From Vulcanimicrobiota bacterium (lineage in GTDB: Bacteria; Vulcanimicrobiota; Xenobia; Xenobiales; JADMJV01): a DNA stretch of 22,304 nucleotides. Location of the stretch: positions 1-22,304 of the forward strand of contig JAEXNA010000146.1 of the NCBI GenBank assembly GCA_023447635.1, read 5' to 3'. The notes below the pieces were generated by a model, which saw only the letters and a list, made by a program, of their open reading frames with translations, did no database searches and was not told the DNA's origin. The translations under genes were made by a program, and so were the position numbers. Numbering within the stretch: the first letter of the stretch is position 1; every line of letters begins with the position of its first letter. Below, in pieces: positions 8,044 through 14,791 of this stretch.

Positions 8044-8997
8044 ATGAAGCGCGATCTGGACCCGATTTCGGGCAAGTGCATCGAGGTGGGTCTGACCGTT
8101 GGCCTGTTCGAGGCGCTGGGCAAGACGCCACAGAAATTAGAGGCTCTGGCGGCGGCTTGCGGTTGCTCCGAACGCGGCCTGAAGCCGCTGCTCGACCTGC
8201 TCGCCTCGGCGGGCCTTCTGCGTATCAAGGACGGCGGCTATAAGTTGGCCTCGGGCGCGATGCGCTACATCAAGGGGCGATTCTCTTCGGAGTGGGCTGC
8301 CTTTCCCCTCATCCCCGAGTATCAGGAGTTAGAGACGGCGGTGCGCACGGGCGCTCCCACCCGACTTCCGGTGGAGGGGGAGGACGACGGCGGAGCTTTC
8401 TTCTCCCAGGTGGTGCCTGTTCTGTTCGACCTGCATCTGCCGGACGCGGAGTTTCTGGCGGAGCATCTTCCGGATGGGTTGAGGTCGGCGCTGGATCTGG
8501 GAGCCGGATCGGCCGTGTGGAGTTTGGCGCTGGCCGCGCGTCGTCCGGGGGTGAGGGTCGTGGCGGTGGATCGGGCTCAGGTGTTGGAGAAGGCCACGGC
8601 GGTTTACGTTGACCGCTTTGAGGTGGGGGAGCAGTATGAATTGCGGGCGGGCGATTATCATACGGTGCCTCTGGAAGAGGGCGAGTATGATCTGGTCTTG
8701 CTGGGCCACCTCTTGCACGCTGATGGGTGGGAGGCTTCGCGAGCCTTGCTAGCTCGCTCCTGGGAGGCGCTGAAGCCTGGCGGCGTCGTCGCGGTGGCCG
8801 AGATTGTGGCGGGGGAGCCCCGCTCTGCGCACTACGCCTCGAACGTTTTCGACCTGAATATGCTGATGCTGACCGAGCACGGCACGGTCTTCACCGCCCG
8901 CGAACTCGAGGGACTGGTGACAGAGGCCGGTTTCGCCGACCTGGCCTGGCTCCAGGGGCCTGGCGACTATCCCACTTTGATCGCCCGAAAGGCTTAG
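8044..8997 (+). CDS. SAM-dependent methyltransferase, O-methyltransferase (Methyltransf_2-like) type
   Basis: The protein has 317 residues. The N-terminal part (about 5-80) is a winged-helix dimerisation domain like those of plant-type and polyketide O-methyltransferases: it places a target by family (LTVGLFEALGKTP, then ERGLKPLLDLLASAGLL). The C-terminal Rossmann domain has motif I LDLGAGSAVWS (150-160), an acidic residue ending strand 2 (AVDRAQ, D176) and LKPGGVVAVAE near 245-255. The substrate cannot be read from sequence. TAGGAAG at 8032-8038 lies 5 bases before the ATG. It follows the PilZ gene by 21 bases on the same strand, so it may be transcribed with the Pel operon, but it is not a known Pel component. 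Confidence 0.85.
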   Translation: MKRDLDPISGKCIEVGLTVGLFEALGKTPQKLEALAAACGCSERGLKPLLDLLASAGLLRIKDGGYKLASGAMRYIKGRFSSEWAAFPLIPEYQELETAVRTGAPTRLPVEGEDDGGAFFSQVVPVLFDLHLPDAEFLAEHLPDGLRSALDLGAGSAVWSLALAARRPGVRVVAVDRAQVLEKATAVYVDRFEVGEQYELRAGDYHTVPLEEGEYDLVLLGHLLHADGWEASRALLARSWEALKPGGVVAVAEIVAGEPRSAHYASNVFDLNMLMLTEHGTVFTARELEGLVTEAGFADLAWLQGPGDYPTLIARKA

Positions 8998-9000
8998 ACG

Positions 9001-9396
9001 ATGCGCATTCACGTGACCCGAGAGATCCCACAGGCTGCACTGGAGCGACTGTTCGACACGGGATGGGACATCTTTATGGGCCCTGACGAGGTGCCCAGTC
9101 GCCAGCGCTTCCTCTGGGCCGCTGGCGGCGCGGTCGGACTGATCACCACCTCGACCGAGCGCGTCGACGCCGAAGTCATGGACCGCTGCCCCGACCTCCG
9201 CGTCATCTCCCAATGCTCGGCGAGCACCGACAACATCGACCTGGAAGAGGCGGGACGTCGAGGGATCATCGTCCACCACACTCCAACCGGAGTCCCCCAA
9301 TCCGGCCCCGGCCCCATCGACGAACCCACCGCTCTAGCCGCCGTGGAGAATCTGATCACCGCGCTGAGAGGCCAGGACACTGCGCACAAAAGCTAG
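9001..9396 (+). pseudogene. Internally deleted D-isomer-specific 2-hydroxyacid dehydrogenase remnant
   Basis: The first 95 residues follow the N-terminal substrate-binding half of glyoxylate/hydroxypyruvate reductase-type enzymes: MRIHVTREIPQAALERL, then TSTERVDAEVMD, CPDLRVISQCSASTDNIDLE and AGRRGIIVHHTP. Normal family members are about 310-330 residues, with an NAD-binding Rossmann domain inserted here that carries GxGxxG and the catalytic Arg, Glu and His. All of that is absent. The last 20 or so residues (EPTALAAVENLITALRG) instead resemble the family's extreme C-terminus, which pairs back onto the first domain. This is therefore best read as an in-frame internal deletion. It starts 4 bases after the methyltransferase stop, with AAAGG at 8988-8992. 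It could be expressed as a 131-residue protein, but it cannot be a dehydrogenase. Confidence 0.75.
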
Positions 9397-9440
9397 CCTC
9401 CGCGCTACCACGCGATATGGAAGAGCAAAGGAGCTTACAA

Positions 9441-9788
9441 ATGAGTGATAGATATTATCGCGACTTCATTGACGGCCTCGTAGCAATCTCCGACTCAGTA
9501 GCAGCGCGGAGATTCAAACAAGGTGTCTGGCATCCTGAGCCCCCTCCTGCACAAAAAAAGTATGATCAGTTATTGTCTCAATTGAGTTTGGAACAACGCG
9601 AGTTGATGGCAGAGCTCCTAACTCAGGAAAAAACTGCTGGGATACACGATGCATTAGTCTACCTCCAAGATAACGGCGTCACGATAAGTAACAGAGAAGG
9701 CGAGTCTTTCTCCGGAAGCCCCTTTGATACAGATCTCAATTACGACTATATCTGTCGACTTCAGGGAGACCCTTGGCCAAAGTTGTAG
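9441..9788 (+). CDS. Small DUF6547-like protein of unknown function
   Basis: The protein has 115 residues and is soluble and acidic. Recognisable pieces are YYRDFIDGLVAISDS, RFKQGVWHPE, LLSQLSLEQRELMAELL, GIHDALVYL and a C-terminal DLNYDYICRLQGDPWP. This order of blocks resembles the uncharacterised DUF6547 family as I remember it; that match is unconfirmed. I chose ATG 9441 because AAAGGAG (9428-9433) sits 7 bases upstream; longer readings through an earlier start at 9213 give arginine-rich shadow sequence of the dehydrogenase remnant. Codon use has more A and T at third positions than in the flanking operons, suggesting an acquired or accessory gene. No function can be assigned. Confidence 0.7.
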   Translation: MSDRYYRDFIDGLVAISDSVAARRFKQGVWHPEPPPAQKKYDQLLSQLSLEQRELMAELLTQEKTAGIHDALVYLQDNGVTISNREGESFSGSPFDTDLNYDYICRLQGDPWPKL

Positions 9789-9818
9789 CCCGGCTTCCGG
9801 CCCGCCAGGCGGGGTGCG

Positions 9819-9866
9819 TTGCGCGAGAGTCCCCGCGGGGAACGAAACTTTGTTCGAGTTATGGGC
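9819..9866. repeat. Dispersed repeat copy A, centred on a CCCCGCGGGG palindrome
   Basis: This 48-base segment begins TTGCGCGAGAG, contains the palindrome TCCCCGCGGGGA (9830-9841), continues ACGAAACT and ends ATGGGCC. A second copy lies at 10542-10587. The core from the G at 9829 through AACGAAACT is identical in both, and the flanks match with one 2-base gap and a few substitutions. It lies 30 bases after the DUF6547-like gene. It may be a mobile intergenic repeat (REP-like) or a recombination scar. Confidence 0.75.
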
Positions 9867-9884
9867 CGAAAAGGACGGCGCGGC

Positions 9885-9906
9885 GACGCGTGAGATCTCG
9901 CGCGTC
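9885..9906. promoter_or_regulatory. 22-base palindrome directly upstream of the phosphatase ribosome-binding site
   Basis: The arms GACGCGTGAGA and TCTCGCGCGTC are inverted copies, 11 bases each with no spacer and one mismatch, which would be a G-U pair in RNA. It ends 6 bases before TAGGAGG (9911-9917), the ribosome-binding site of the broken phosphatase gene. The position suits an operator for a dimeric repressor, but no regulator gene is visible nearby. Confidence 0.4.
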
Positions 9907-9922
9907 AGATTAGGAGGTGATC

Positions 9923-10488
9923 ATGGATTTCAGTTCGAGGCAGCGGCCTGCTGGACTTTTGAGGGTAGGGAGTGGCGGCATTCGCGTGACTCCCAAACCG
10001 CGAGGAGGGGACTGGCTTCGTTGGGATCTTGAAAACCTCAAGTCCGATGGCTTTGACCTGATCGTCTCTTTGCTTACGCCGGAAGAAGACGCCGAGCTCT
10101 GCCTTGAGGAGGAAGCAAGCCTTTGCGCTGAGTTGGACATCGAGTTTTACCGTTTTCCGTTCCCGACCGTTGCGTGCCTGCGGACAGAGCCGGTTTCGAA
10201 AGGTTCGCAGAGAAGGTCCACGGTCTGTTGTCCACGGGACATCGCGGAGTCTTCCACTGTCGGGCCCGACTTGGCCGAGCACCCCTATTGGCATGCCGGG
10301 TCCTGATGCTCGAGGGCTGCAGCTCGACGAACGCTTGGGACTTGATCCATAAGCATCGAGGCCAGACCGTCCCGGACACCCCCGAACAACGAGCCTGGGT
10401 TTCCCTGGCGACGAGCCAGATCACCACGATTGAACAGGCTCTTGAAGCCCTCGAGAAGGATAACATCAGCGATTTCTCTTCTCTCTGA
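9923..10488 (+). pseudogene. Dual-specificity/tyrosine-phosphatase-like gene broken by a one-base deletion
   Basis: The start is secure: TAGGAGG at 9911-9917 and ATG at 9923. The first 79 codons read to DIEFYRFP (ending 10159). The rest of the family sequence continues in another frame as PDRCVPADRAGFERF, FHCRARLGRAPLLACRVL and a typical PDTPEQRAWV to the TGA at 10486-10488. Adding one base at about 10159/10160 restores a smooth FP-x-PDR junction and a protein of about 188 residues. The phosphatase P-loop, normally HCxxGxxR(S/T), reads HC-RARLG-RA: Cys and Arg remain, but the Gly is Arg and the Ser/Thr is Ala. So the gene is frameshifted, and its active site may already be altered. As read, the frame from 9923 closes at 10306. 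A sequencing error remains possible. Confidence 0.75.
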
Positions 10489-10541
10489 ATCCGGAATCCG
10501 GGTCGCTGAAAGACGACCGGGGTTCTGATAGCCATCCCGAC

Positions 10542-10587
10542 TTGCGCGAGTCCCCGCGGGGAACGAAACTCTGTTCGGCTTTGGGGC
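10542..10587. repeat. Dispersed repeat copy B
   Basis: This is the second copy of the repeat at 9819-9866, in the same orientation. It begins TTGCGCGAG, contains TCCCCGCGGGGA (10551-10562) and ACGAAACT, and ends TTTGGGGCC. It lies 53 bases after the phosphatase pseudogene, so the two copies bracket that gene about 720 bases apart. The sequence before TTGCGCGAG and after GGGCC is unrelated in the two copies, which defines the repeat limits at about 46-48 bases. Confidence 0.75.
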
Positions 10588-10608
10588 CAGCGCCGCAAAT
10601 CATATACT
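10581..10608 (+). promoter_or_regulatory. Candidate sigma-70-type promoter for the TPR-like gene
   Basis: TTGGGG at 10581-10586 and TATACT at 10603-10608 are separated by 16 bases. The -10 box matches 5 of 6 consensus positions; the -35 box matches only TTG. It begins inside the end of repeat copy B and would give a leader of about 100 bases before the gene at 10713. This is a prediction by eye in a locally A/T-richer stretch. Confidence 0.35.
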
Positions 10609-10609
10609 G

Positions 10610-10673
10610 CGAGTGGGATGTCTGCGGTCCCACGCGAAATTGGAGCAGGTAAATTGCCTGTAGGCACGTTACC
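10610..10673 (+). promoter_or_regulatory. Structured leader with two hairpins upstream of the TPR-like gene
   Basis: Hairpin 1 pairs CGAGTGGGA (10610-10618) with TCCCACGCG (10628-10636), 9 bases with one mismatch and a 9-base loop. Hairpin 2 pairs GGTAA (10648-10652) with TTACC (10669-10673) and TGCC (10655-10658) with GGCA (10663-10666), with a symmetric two-base internal loop and a TGTA tetraloop. Neither is followed by a T-run, so they do not look like simple terminators. They may control translation or processing of the downstream mRNA. Confidence 0.4.
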
Positions 10674-10712
10674 CATCTATTATGAATCTTACAACGGGGT
10701 GTTGCGCACGCC

Positions 10713-11366
10713 ATGACTGAAGCCTGGGATACTTGGAGCAAGATCTTCGCTGGTCAGTATGAGGAGGCTTTGCTTTTAATCCGTGAGGATGATTGGTCAA
10801 AGGGTCACAACGAGGGTCTCCTGCTACTAGCTCTAGGCCGTGTTGAACAAGCTGCTGCGTCCTTTTCTCAGACTTCCAACGAAGCGTCGAGCCATTACAT
10901 AATGCTTGGCACTTGTGCCTGGCTTGAGGGACGGCTCGCCGATGCTCTTCTCCTTTGGAAGGATGCTCAAGAGCCCGTGTATCAAGATGCGGCTGGAGGC
11001 GTCATTTCGAGAGCCCTCTGTTTCTATGCTGCGGTTCGACTGGGCGATGAAGGCGAGCAAAAGCAGGCTCTTAAAGGCCTCAAGAAGATCTGGAAGCCAA
11101 CTAAGACGCTTTGGCCAGCTCCGGTAGCGGGATTTCTTCTTGGTAGATATCCAGAGGATGAATTTACCTGGCACGAGTTTAGCGCCCCGCCTGAACTAGA
11201 AGAACGGCGACAAGTGCAACGCGAGTTTTGGAAGGGTGTAGAGCGTCTTAAGAGAGACGACCTAGCCGGGGCCAAAGGATATTTCGAGCAATCTTATCGT
11301 CCGCTTGGAACGGGGATTCTTGAAGTCGAGCATTTCCTCGCCAGGCACGAACTGGAGAGGTTGTAG
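10713..11366 (+). CDS. TPR-like helical-repeat protein of unknown function
   Basis: The protein has 217 residues, no signal peptide and no membrane segment. It is rich in paired helices of tetratricopeptide type: FAGQYEEALLLIREDDW, then GLLLLALGRVEQAAASFSQT, YIMLGTCAWLEGRLADALLLW, and near the C-terminus FWKGVERLKRDDLAGAKGYF. A less repetitive central part has PAPVAGFLLGRYPEDEF. Such proteins usually act as protein-protein adaptors; the partner is unknown. The ATG at 10713 lacks a good ribosome-binding site. The leader before it carries a candidate promoter and two hairpins. Codon use is more A/T-rich than in the flanking operons, as for the DUF6547-like gene. No adjacent toxin or effector is evident, so an immunity role would be speculation. 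Confidence 0.75.
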   Translation: MTEAWDTWSKIFAGQYEEALLLIREDDWSKGHNEGLLLLALGRVEQAAASFSQTSNEASSHYIMLGTCAWLEGRLADALLLWKDAQEPVYQDAAGGVISRALCFYAAVRLGDEGEQKQALKGLKKIWKPTKTLWPAPVAGFLLGRYPEDEFTWHEFSAPPELEERRQVQREFWKGVERLKRDDLAGAKGYFEQSYRPLGTGILEVEHFLARHELERL

Positions 11367-11373
11367 GGCCCGG

Positions 11374-11480
11374 CCTTGAGCCATCGAGGTCGAGGGCTAA
11401 GGGCTGGGCGGCGGGCTCGCGCGTGATTCTGGGTCCCATCCAGGGCCAATCCAGGAAGTCTCCGCAGCGAACCCGCCGCC
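11374..11480. terminator. Inverted repeats between convergent genes, possible bidirectional terminator
   Basis: This lies in the 130-base gap between the TPR-like gene (+) and the ATP-grasp gene (-). One stem pairs CCTTGAGCC (11374-11382) with GGCTAAGG (11395-11402), with one bulged G. A second, longer inverted repeat pairs GGCGGCGGGCTCGC (11407-11420) with GCGAACCCGCCGCC (11467-11480), 13 of 14 bases, across a 46-base loop. There is no T-tract, so intrinsic termination is unproven, but the position fits transcription ends from both sides. Confidence 0.35.
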
Positions 11481-11496
11481 GCACCGCCCTAAAAGT

Positions 11497-12627
11497 TCAC
11501 GCCCTGGCGGCGGTAGGGTAGTGGGGCAGGTATTGGTGCTCCAGCTCCGTCAGCCTCTCCAGGGTGGGTGCGATGAGCAGGGCGGTTCCTGAGGATTGGC
11601 CGGGATCGGCGCAGGCGGGGAGAGCGTAGAGGCCGGCCTCCCACGGACCCTCCGCAAGAGAAGGCAGAGGAGACAGGACGGCGGGCAAGCGCTCCGCGTC
11701 GACGGCGCGGGGGTGCCACCAGGTGCAGGTCCAACCCTCCGGGATCCAGTCGCGCAGCGCTAAGGTCAGCCGGCCAAACGAGTAGCGGGCGTTGATCTCC
11801 AGCAGCGGACGGAAGACCTGTTCCCCTCCCAGCGTCCCCTCCAACCCGTCGAGCCCCAGAGGTCCCCAGTAGCCCAGCGCGGCCATCTCGCCACAGACGC
11901 GACCTCCAACCTCAAGTAGACGGGGGTCGCTCTCACCCTGTGTGATCCGGTTCCCCCGATGAACTCCACCAGGATCCGTGAGCAGACCGCACTCTCCAAC
12001 AAACACAAAACTCCCATCCCGAGCGATCTGGTAGTGATGAGAGAAGCCGCGCGACCCCTCCACCCATGGCTCGAATAGGAGTTTCCACCCCTTCTCCAGC
12101 CGTATGCGAGCAAAGCCCAGAGGCGAGTGCGAAAGAACTCCCGCCTTGCCCACCATCCGCTCCAGAGCGGAAAACCCCAGCGGATGCTTGATCACCCAGT
12201 CGTAAGGACACTCCTCGACCACGGACCGCAACTGCTCCACACTCGAAATCACCACGCTGCCAGGAAGCGCCACGCCCAAACGCTGCTCGAGTTCGTGCGA
12301 CACCAGTTTGTCGTTGGCCTGGAGCACAGCCGCCTCGCTCGGAAACTCCGCCTCGCCCAAGCCGAGCCGCAAAGCCAGAGCACGAACCCGCTCCGTCACG
12401 CCCCACACCAACAGCGACGACGCCGGCCCGGCGAACTCGAAGCCGTCCCGCAGAGCCTCGGGAAGCAGACACTCCGCCTCGCGCGCCTCGGGCAGAAGAC
12501 GAAGAATCGAGCCCCACCGCTCGCCCAGACGCAGCATACTGGCCCGCGTCTTATAGTTCGGCCCCTCGGCCAGTTCCAGTTCGAAGTCCAGATTGGCCAG
12601 CGCCAGAGTCGTACCCGAAGGCGTCAC
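11497..12627 (-). CDS. ATP-grasp domain protein, probable carboxylate-amine ligase type
   Basis: The protein has 376 residues. The ATP-grasp fold is supported by a nucleotide-binding lysine region YDWVIKHPLGFSALERM (142-158), the hinge LLFEPWVEG (183-191), GYWGPLGLDG (252-261) and the metal-binding strand LEINARYSFGRL (276-287) with the typical E-x-N pair. Family members couple ATP hydrolysis to formation of an amide or thioester via an acyl phosphate; the substrates here are unknown. It starts at GTG 12627, overlapping the stop of the DUF455 gene by 4 bases (GTGA), so the two products are probably made together. It is the last gene of the minus-strand run and faces the TPR-like gene. Confidence 0.82.
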   Translation of the reverse strand: MTPSGTTLALANLDFELELAEGPNYKTRASMLRLGERWGSILRLLPEAREAECLLPEALRDGFEFAGPASSLLVWGVTERVRALALRLGLGEAEFPSEAAVLQANDKLVSHELEQRLGVALPGSVVISSVEQLRSVVEECPYDWVIKHPLGFSALERMVGKAGVLSHSPLGFARIRLEKGWKLLFEPWVEGSRGFSHHYQIARDGSFVFVGECGLLTDPGGVHRGNRITQGESDPRLLEVGGRVCGEMAALGYWGPLGLDGLEGTLGGEQVFRPLLEINARYSFGRLTLALRDWIPEGWTCTWWHPRAVDAERLPAVLSPLPSLAEGPWEAGLYALPACADPGQSSGTALLIAPTLERLTELEHQYLPHYPTAARA

Positions 12628-13421
12628 TTCTCCTGGTAAGCCCGCAGGCGAGCCACGTACTCGGCGTCAAGCCCCGCCTTGAAGCGCGCCTCTTCCTGAA
12701 ACTCTGGCCCCTTGGCGCGGATCGGCTGGTTGCCGCTGGTGCAGTGCGCCGCGTAGGCGTCGAACAGGTCCATCCCCTGGTCCTGATAGTGCTTCAGCCA
12801 GCGCGTGCCAAAACGCACGTGACGGATCTCGTCTTCGAAGATGATCTTCATCAGGTCGGCCGAGGCGTGATCCTCCACCTCGCGGAACAGCCTGCCGTAG
12901 TACGGAGCGTGGTCAAGGTTGCTCTGCTCGAAGGTCAGATGCATCGTGCAGACCCAGTCCAGCGGATTGGCGATATATCCGGCCGAGCGCCAGAAGTGGT
13001 CGTTGACCGGCAGGTCGCCGAACTGCACACCCATCTCTTTGAGACGGTCAGAGTAAAGGCGGAAATGCTCCTGCTCGTCGAGCAAGATGTTGGCCAGACC
13101 CTTGCGGAAGTTCGGCTCGGCATCAGGGAACGCCAGAAGCGCCCAGGCCATCATCTCCAGCGCCATCAGTTCGTGGTTGGCAAAGACGTGCAGACAGCGC
13201 GCCCGCATATCCTGACGATCCAGCGACTTCTCGTGAGGGAACCGCTTGCGCTCGCCTTTGTCCGCGATCTGCAGGTTGGCGGGACGCGGCGGACGGGTCC
13301 ACGGCACGGCCGCCCCGGGCTTGTGGTCGGTCAGGCTCTTCAGCCCGTCCGGCGGCAGCACTAACTTCTCTTCGATGGTGTCGGCGCTAAAGACGCGCAG
13401 CGCCCATTCCCTGATCTCCAT
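12624..13421 (-). CDS. DUF455 family ferritin-like protein
   Basis: The protein has 265 residues from the chosen ATG at 13421, where the family's usual N-terminus begins (MEIREWALRVFSADTIEEKL). A longer reading to 13493 would overlap the carboxypeptidase by about 60 bases with Pro-rich sequence and is unlikely. Diagnostic blocks are FANHELMALEMMAWALLAF (80-98), LDEQEHFRLY (114-123), FGDLPVNDHFWR (134-145) and FEDEIRHVRFG (195-205). The Glu and His of the HELMALE, DEQEH and EDEIRH blocks are placed as in ferritin-like di-metal proteins, so a di-iron or similar centre is plausible. Biochemical function of the family is not known to me. It lies 10 bases after the M14 carboxypeptidase and overlaps the ATP-grasp gene. 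No purine-rich ribosome-binding site precedes this start. Confidence 0.85.
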   Translation of the reverse strand: MEIREWALRVFSADTIEEKLVLPPDGLKSLTDHKPGAAVPWTRPPRPANLQIADKGERKRFPHEKSLDRQDMRARCLHVFANHELMALEMMAWALLAFPDAEPNFRKGLANILLDEQEHFRLYSDRLKEMGVQFGDLPVNDHFWRSAGYIANPLDWVCTMHLTFEQSNLDHAPYYGRLFREVEDHASADLMKIIFEDEIRHVRFGTRWLKHYQDQGMDLFDAYAAHCTSGNQPIRAKGPEFQEEARFKAGLDAEYVARLRAYQEK

Positions 13422-13431
13422 GGGGAGGGTT

Positions 13432-14721
13432 TCAGGCGACGGCGGGAGCGCTCCTGTCGGAGCCGGCCTGCTTGTCGGCGAAGTCGGCAGCAAAATCCAG
13501 CGCCTCGCGAGCGCCGCGAGCGCACTCGGCCATCACCTTGAGCGCTTCGTCTTTGGCCGGCTGGAACGAACGAGCGGTCTCGATCACGGTCGAGTAGATG
13601 CTGCGGTCGTGATACCAGTAGTCGTCGCTCGAGCCTTCGACCACGTTCGAGACCACCACGCCGTAGTTGCGACCGCGCGAGGTGGCGATGGCGTCGCTCA
13701 TCCGGCCGTGGAATTCGGCGTAGACGCCTTCGTCGGCCTTCGACACGCCCAGAGGACGGCGAACCTCTTCACCGTGCGAGTGCCAGTCGATCACGAACTT
13801 GATGTTGGGATGGCGGTCGACGACCTCAATCAGAGCTCTGGTCTCGGGCTCGGAGGCGGGGCCTTTGCCGGGATAGGTCTGATAGTCGGGACGCTTCGAG
13901 CCGGTCCACTTGTAAGGATAGTTGCGGTTGATATCCACGCCCAGATCCACGCCGTCGTGAGGAGCGCGGTTCTTGCGCCACCCCTTGTCGTCGTAGAACG
14001 AGTAGTTCGTGCCGTCGGGGTTGGTCTGGGGCGAGATGAAGATGTCCAGTTTGTCCATCAACTGGGTGTTGGCCATCACGGCCGGGTCCGTGCTCGCCGG
14101 GTCGTAGTTGGCGCAAAGCTGCTCGGCCAGTTCCAGCATGGTCATCGGGTTGACGTGCTCGCGGGCGTGCGGAGCGGCGTGCTGATAGATGCCGACCTTG
14201 CTGTCGCGGTGCTCGGTCTTGGGGCCGAGACGCATGTAGTAGAACGACGCGGGGCCTTGCAGATCCGTGCGTTTGCCGTCGTAGCCGTGCGACTTGAAAG
14301 GCAGTTCCACGAGTTCGACCAGGTCGGGGTACTTCGCGGCCAGCTCCTTGCACTGCTGCAGCGTGGCTGCCGGGTCGACGTAGTCTTTGACGAATCCCGT
14401 CTTGAGACCCTCGAAGATCGCCTGCGCGGCCAGCGGACCGGCAGCGGCTCCAGCGGCCTGTCCGGCTAGCGCTCCGACCGAGGCCTCGGCGGTGGCGACC
14501 AGGCTGCTGAGCCCACCTCCGTTGGAGGCGCCCCGAGCAGCGTTGACACCGCTCAGGTTCACCGCATCCGTTGCGGCCGTAAGGTCGTCGAAGACGTTGG
14601 CGGTAGGGCCCGCTGAAGGCCAGCTTTCGCCCAGCTCGGCGGAAGCGGCGTTAGACGGGCGAGCGCGGTTGGTCGAGGCAACAGAAGGTGCAACGTGGGT
14701 AGGGATCTGCATTAGGGACAT
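13432..14721 (-). CDS. M14 family zinc carboxypeptidase
   Basis: The protein has 429 residues. The catalytic domain begins at about 115 and shows the zinc ligands HARE (H185, E188) and WHSH (H314), the substrate-carboxylate motif NRN (265-267, in VDINRNYPYKW), NPDG (234-237), SEPETRAL (290-297) and the catalytic Glu region STVIETARSFQP (E381). All expected active-site residues are therefore present. The first 110 residues are Ala/Ser/Gly-rich, low in complexity and not conserved. There is no signal peptide, so it appears cytoplasmic or exported by an unrecognised route. GGAG lies 7 bases upstream of the ATG at 14721. DUF455 follows 10 bases downstream, so this is probably one operon with DUF455 and ATP-grasp. 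Confidence 0.9.
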   Translation of the reverse strand: MSLMQIPTHVAPSVASTNRARPSNAASAELGESWPSAGPTANVFDDLTAATDAVNLSGVNAARGASNGGGLSSLVATAEASVGALAGQAAGAAAGPLAAQAIFEGLKTGFVKDYVDPAATLQQCKELAAKYPDLVELVELPFKSHGYDGKRTDLQGPASFYYMRLGPKTEHRDSKVGIYQHAAPHAREHVNPMTMLELAEQLCANYDPASTDPAVMANTQLMDKLDIFISPQTNPDGTNYSFYDDKGWRKNRAPHDGVDLGVDINRNYPYKWTGSKRPDYQTYPGKGPASEPETRALIEVVDRHPNIKFVIDWHSHGEEVRRPLGVSKADEGVYAEFHGRMSDAIATSRGRNYGVVVSNVVEGSSDDYWYHDRSIYSTVIETARSFQPAKDEALKVMAECARGAREALDFAADFADKQAGSDRSAPAVA

Positions 14722-14791
14722 TATAGGGCTCCGGCCGCTCGGGTGTTGGCAAAATTGGTTAACAGCGCGACACGTTGAACGGTCGAATCCA

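Noticed and set aside
9213..9440. Upstream extension of the DUF6547-like gene to a start at 9213
   Set aside because: The added residues are Arg/Pro-rich shadow sequence of the dehydrogenase remnant, and a good ribosome-binding site precedes ATG 9441.
9801..9813. CCCGCC-A-GGCGGG inverted repeat after the DUF6547-like gene as a terminator
   Set aside because: The loop would be too small for the full stem and no T-run follows; it may just be high-GC background.
9789..9922. Integron attC-type recombination site between the small accessory genes
   Set aside because: The small-gene layout suggested cassettes, but I found no paired RYYYAAC/GTTRRRY core sites and no integrase.
14720..14725. TATAAT on the minus strand just before the carboxypeptidase start
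   Set aside because: It touches the ATG, so transcription would begin inside the gene, and no -35 box lies at the right distance.
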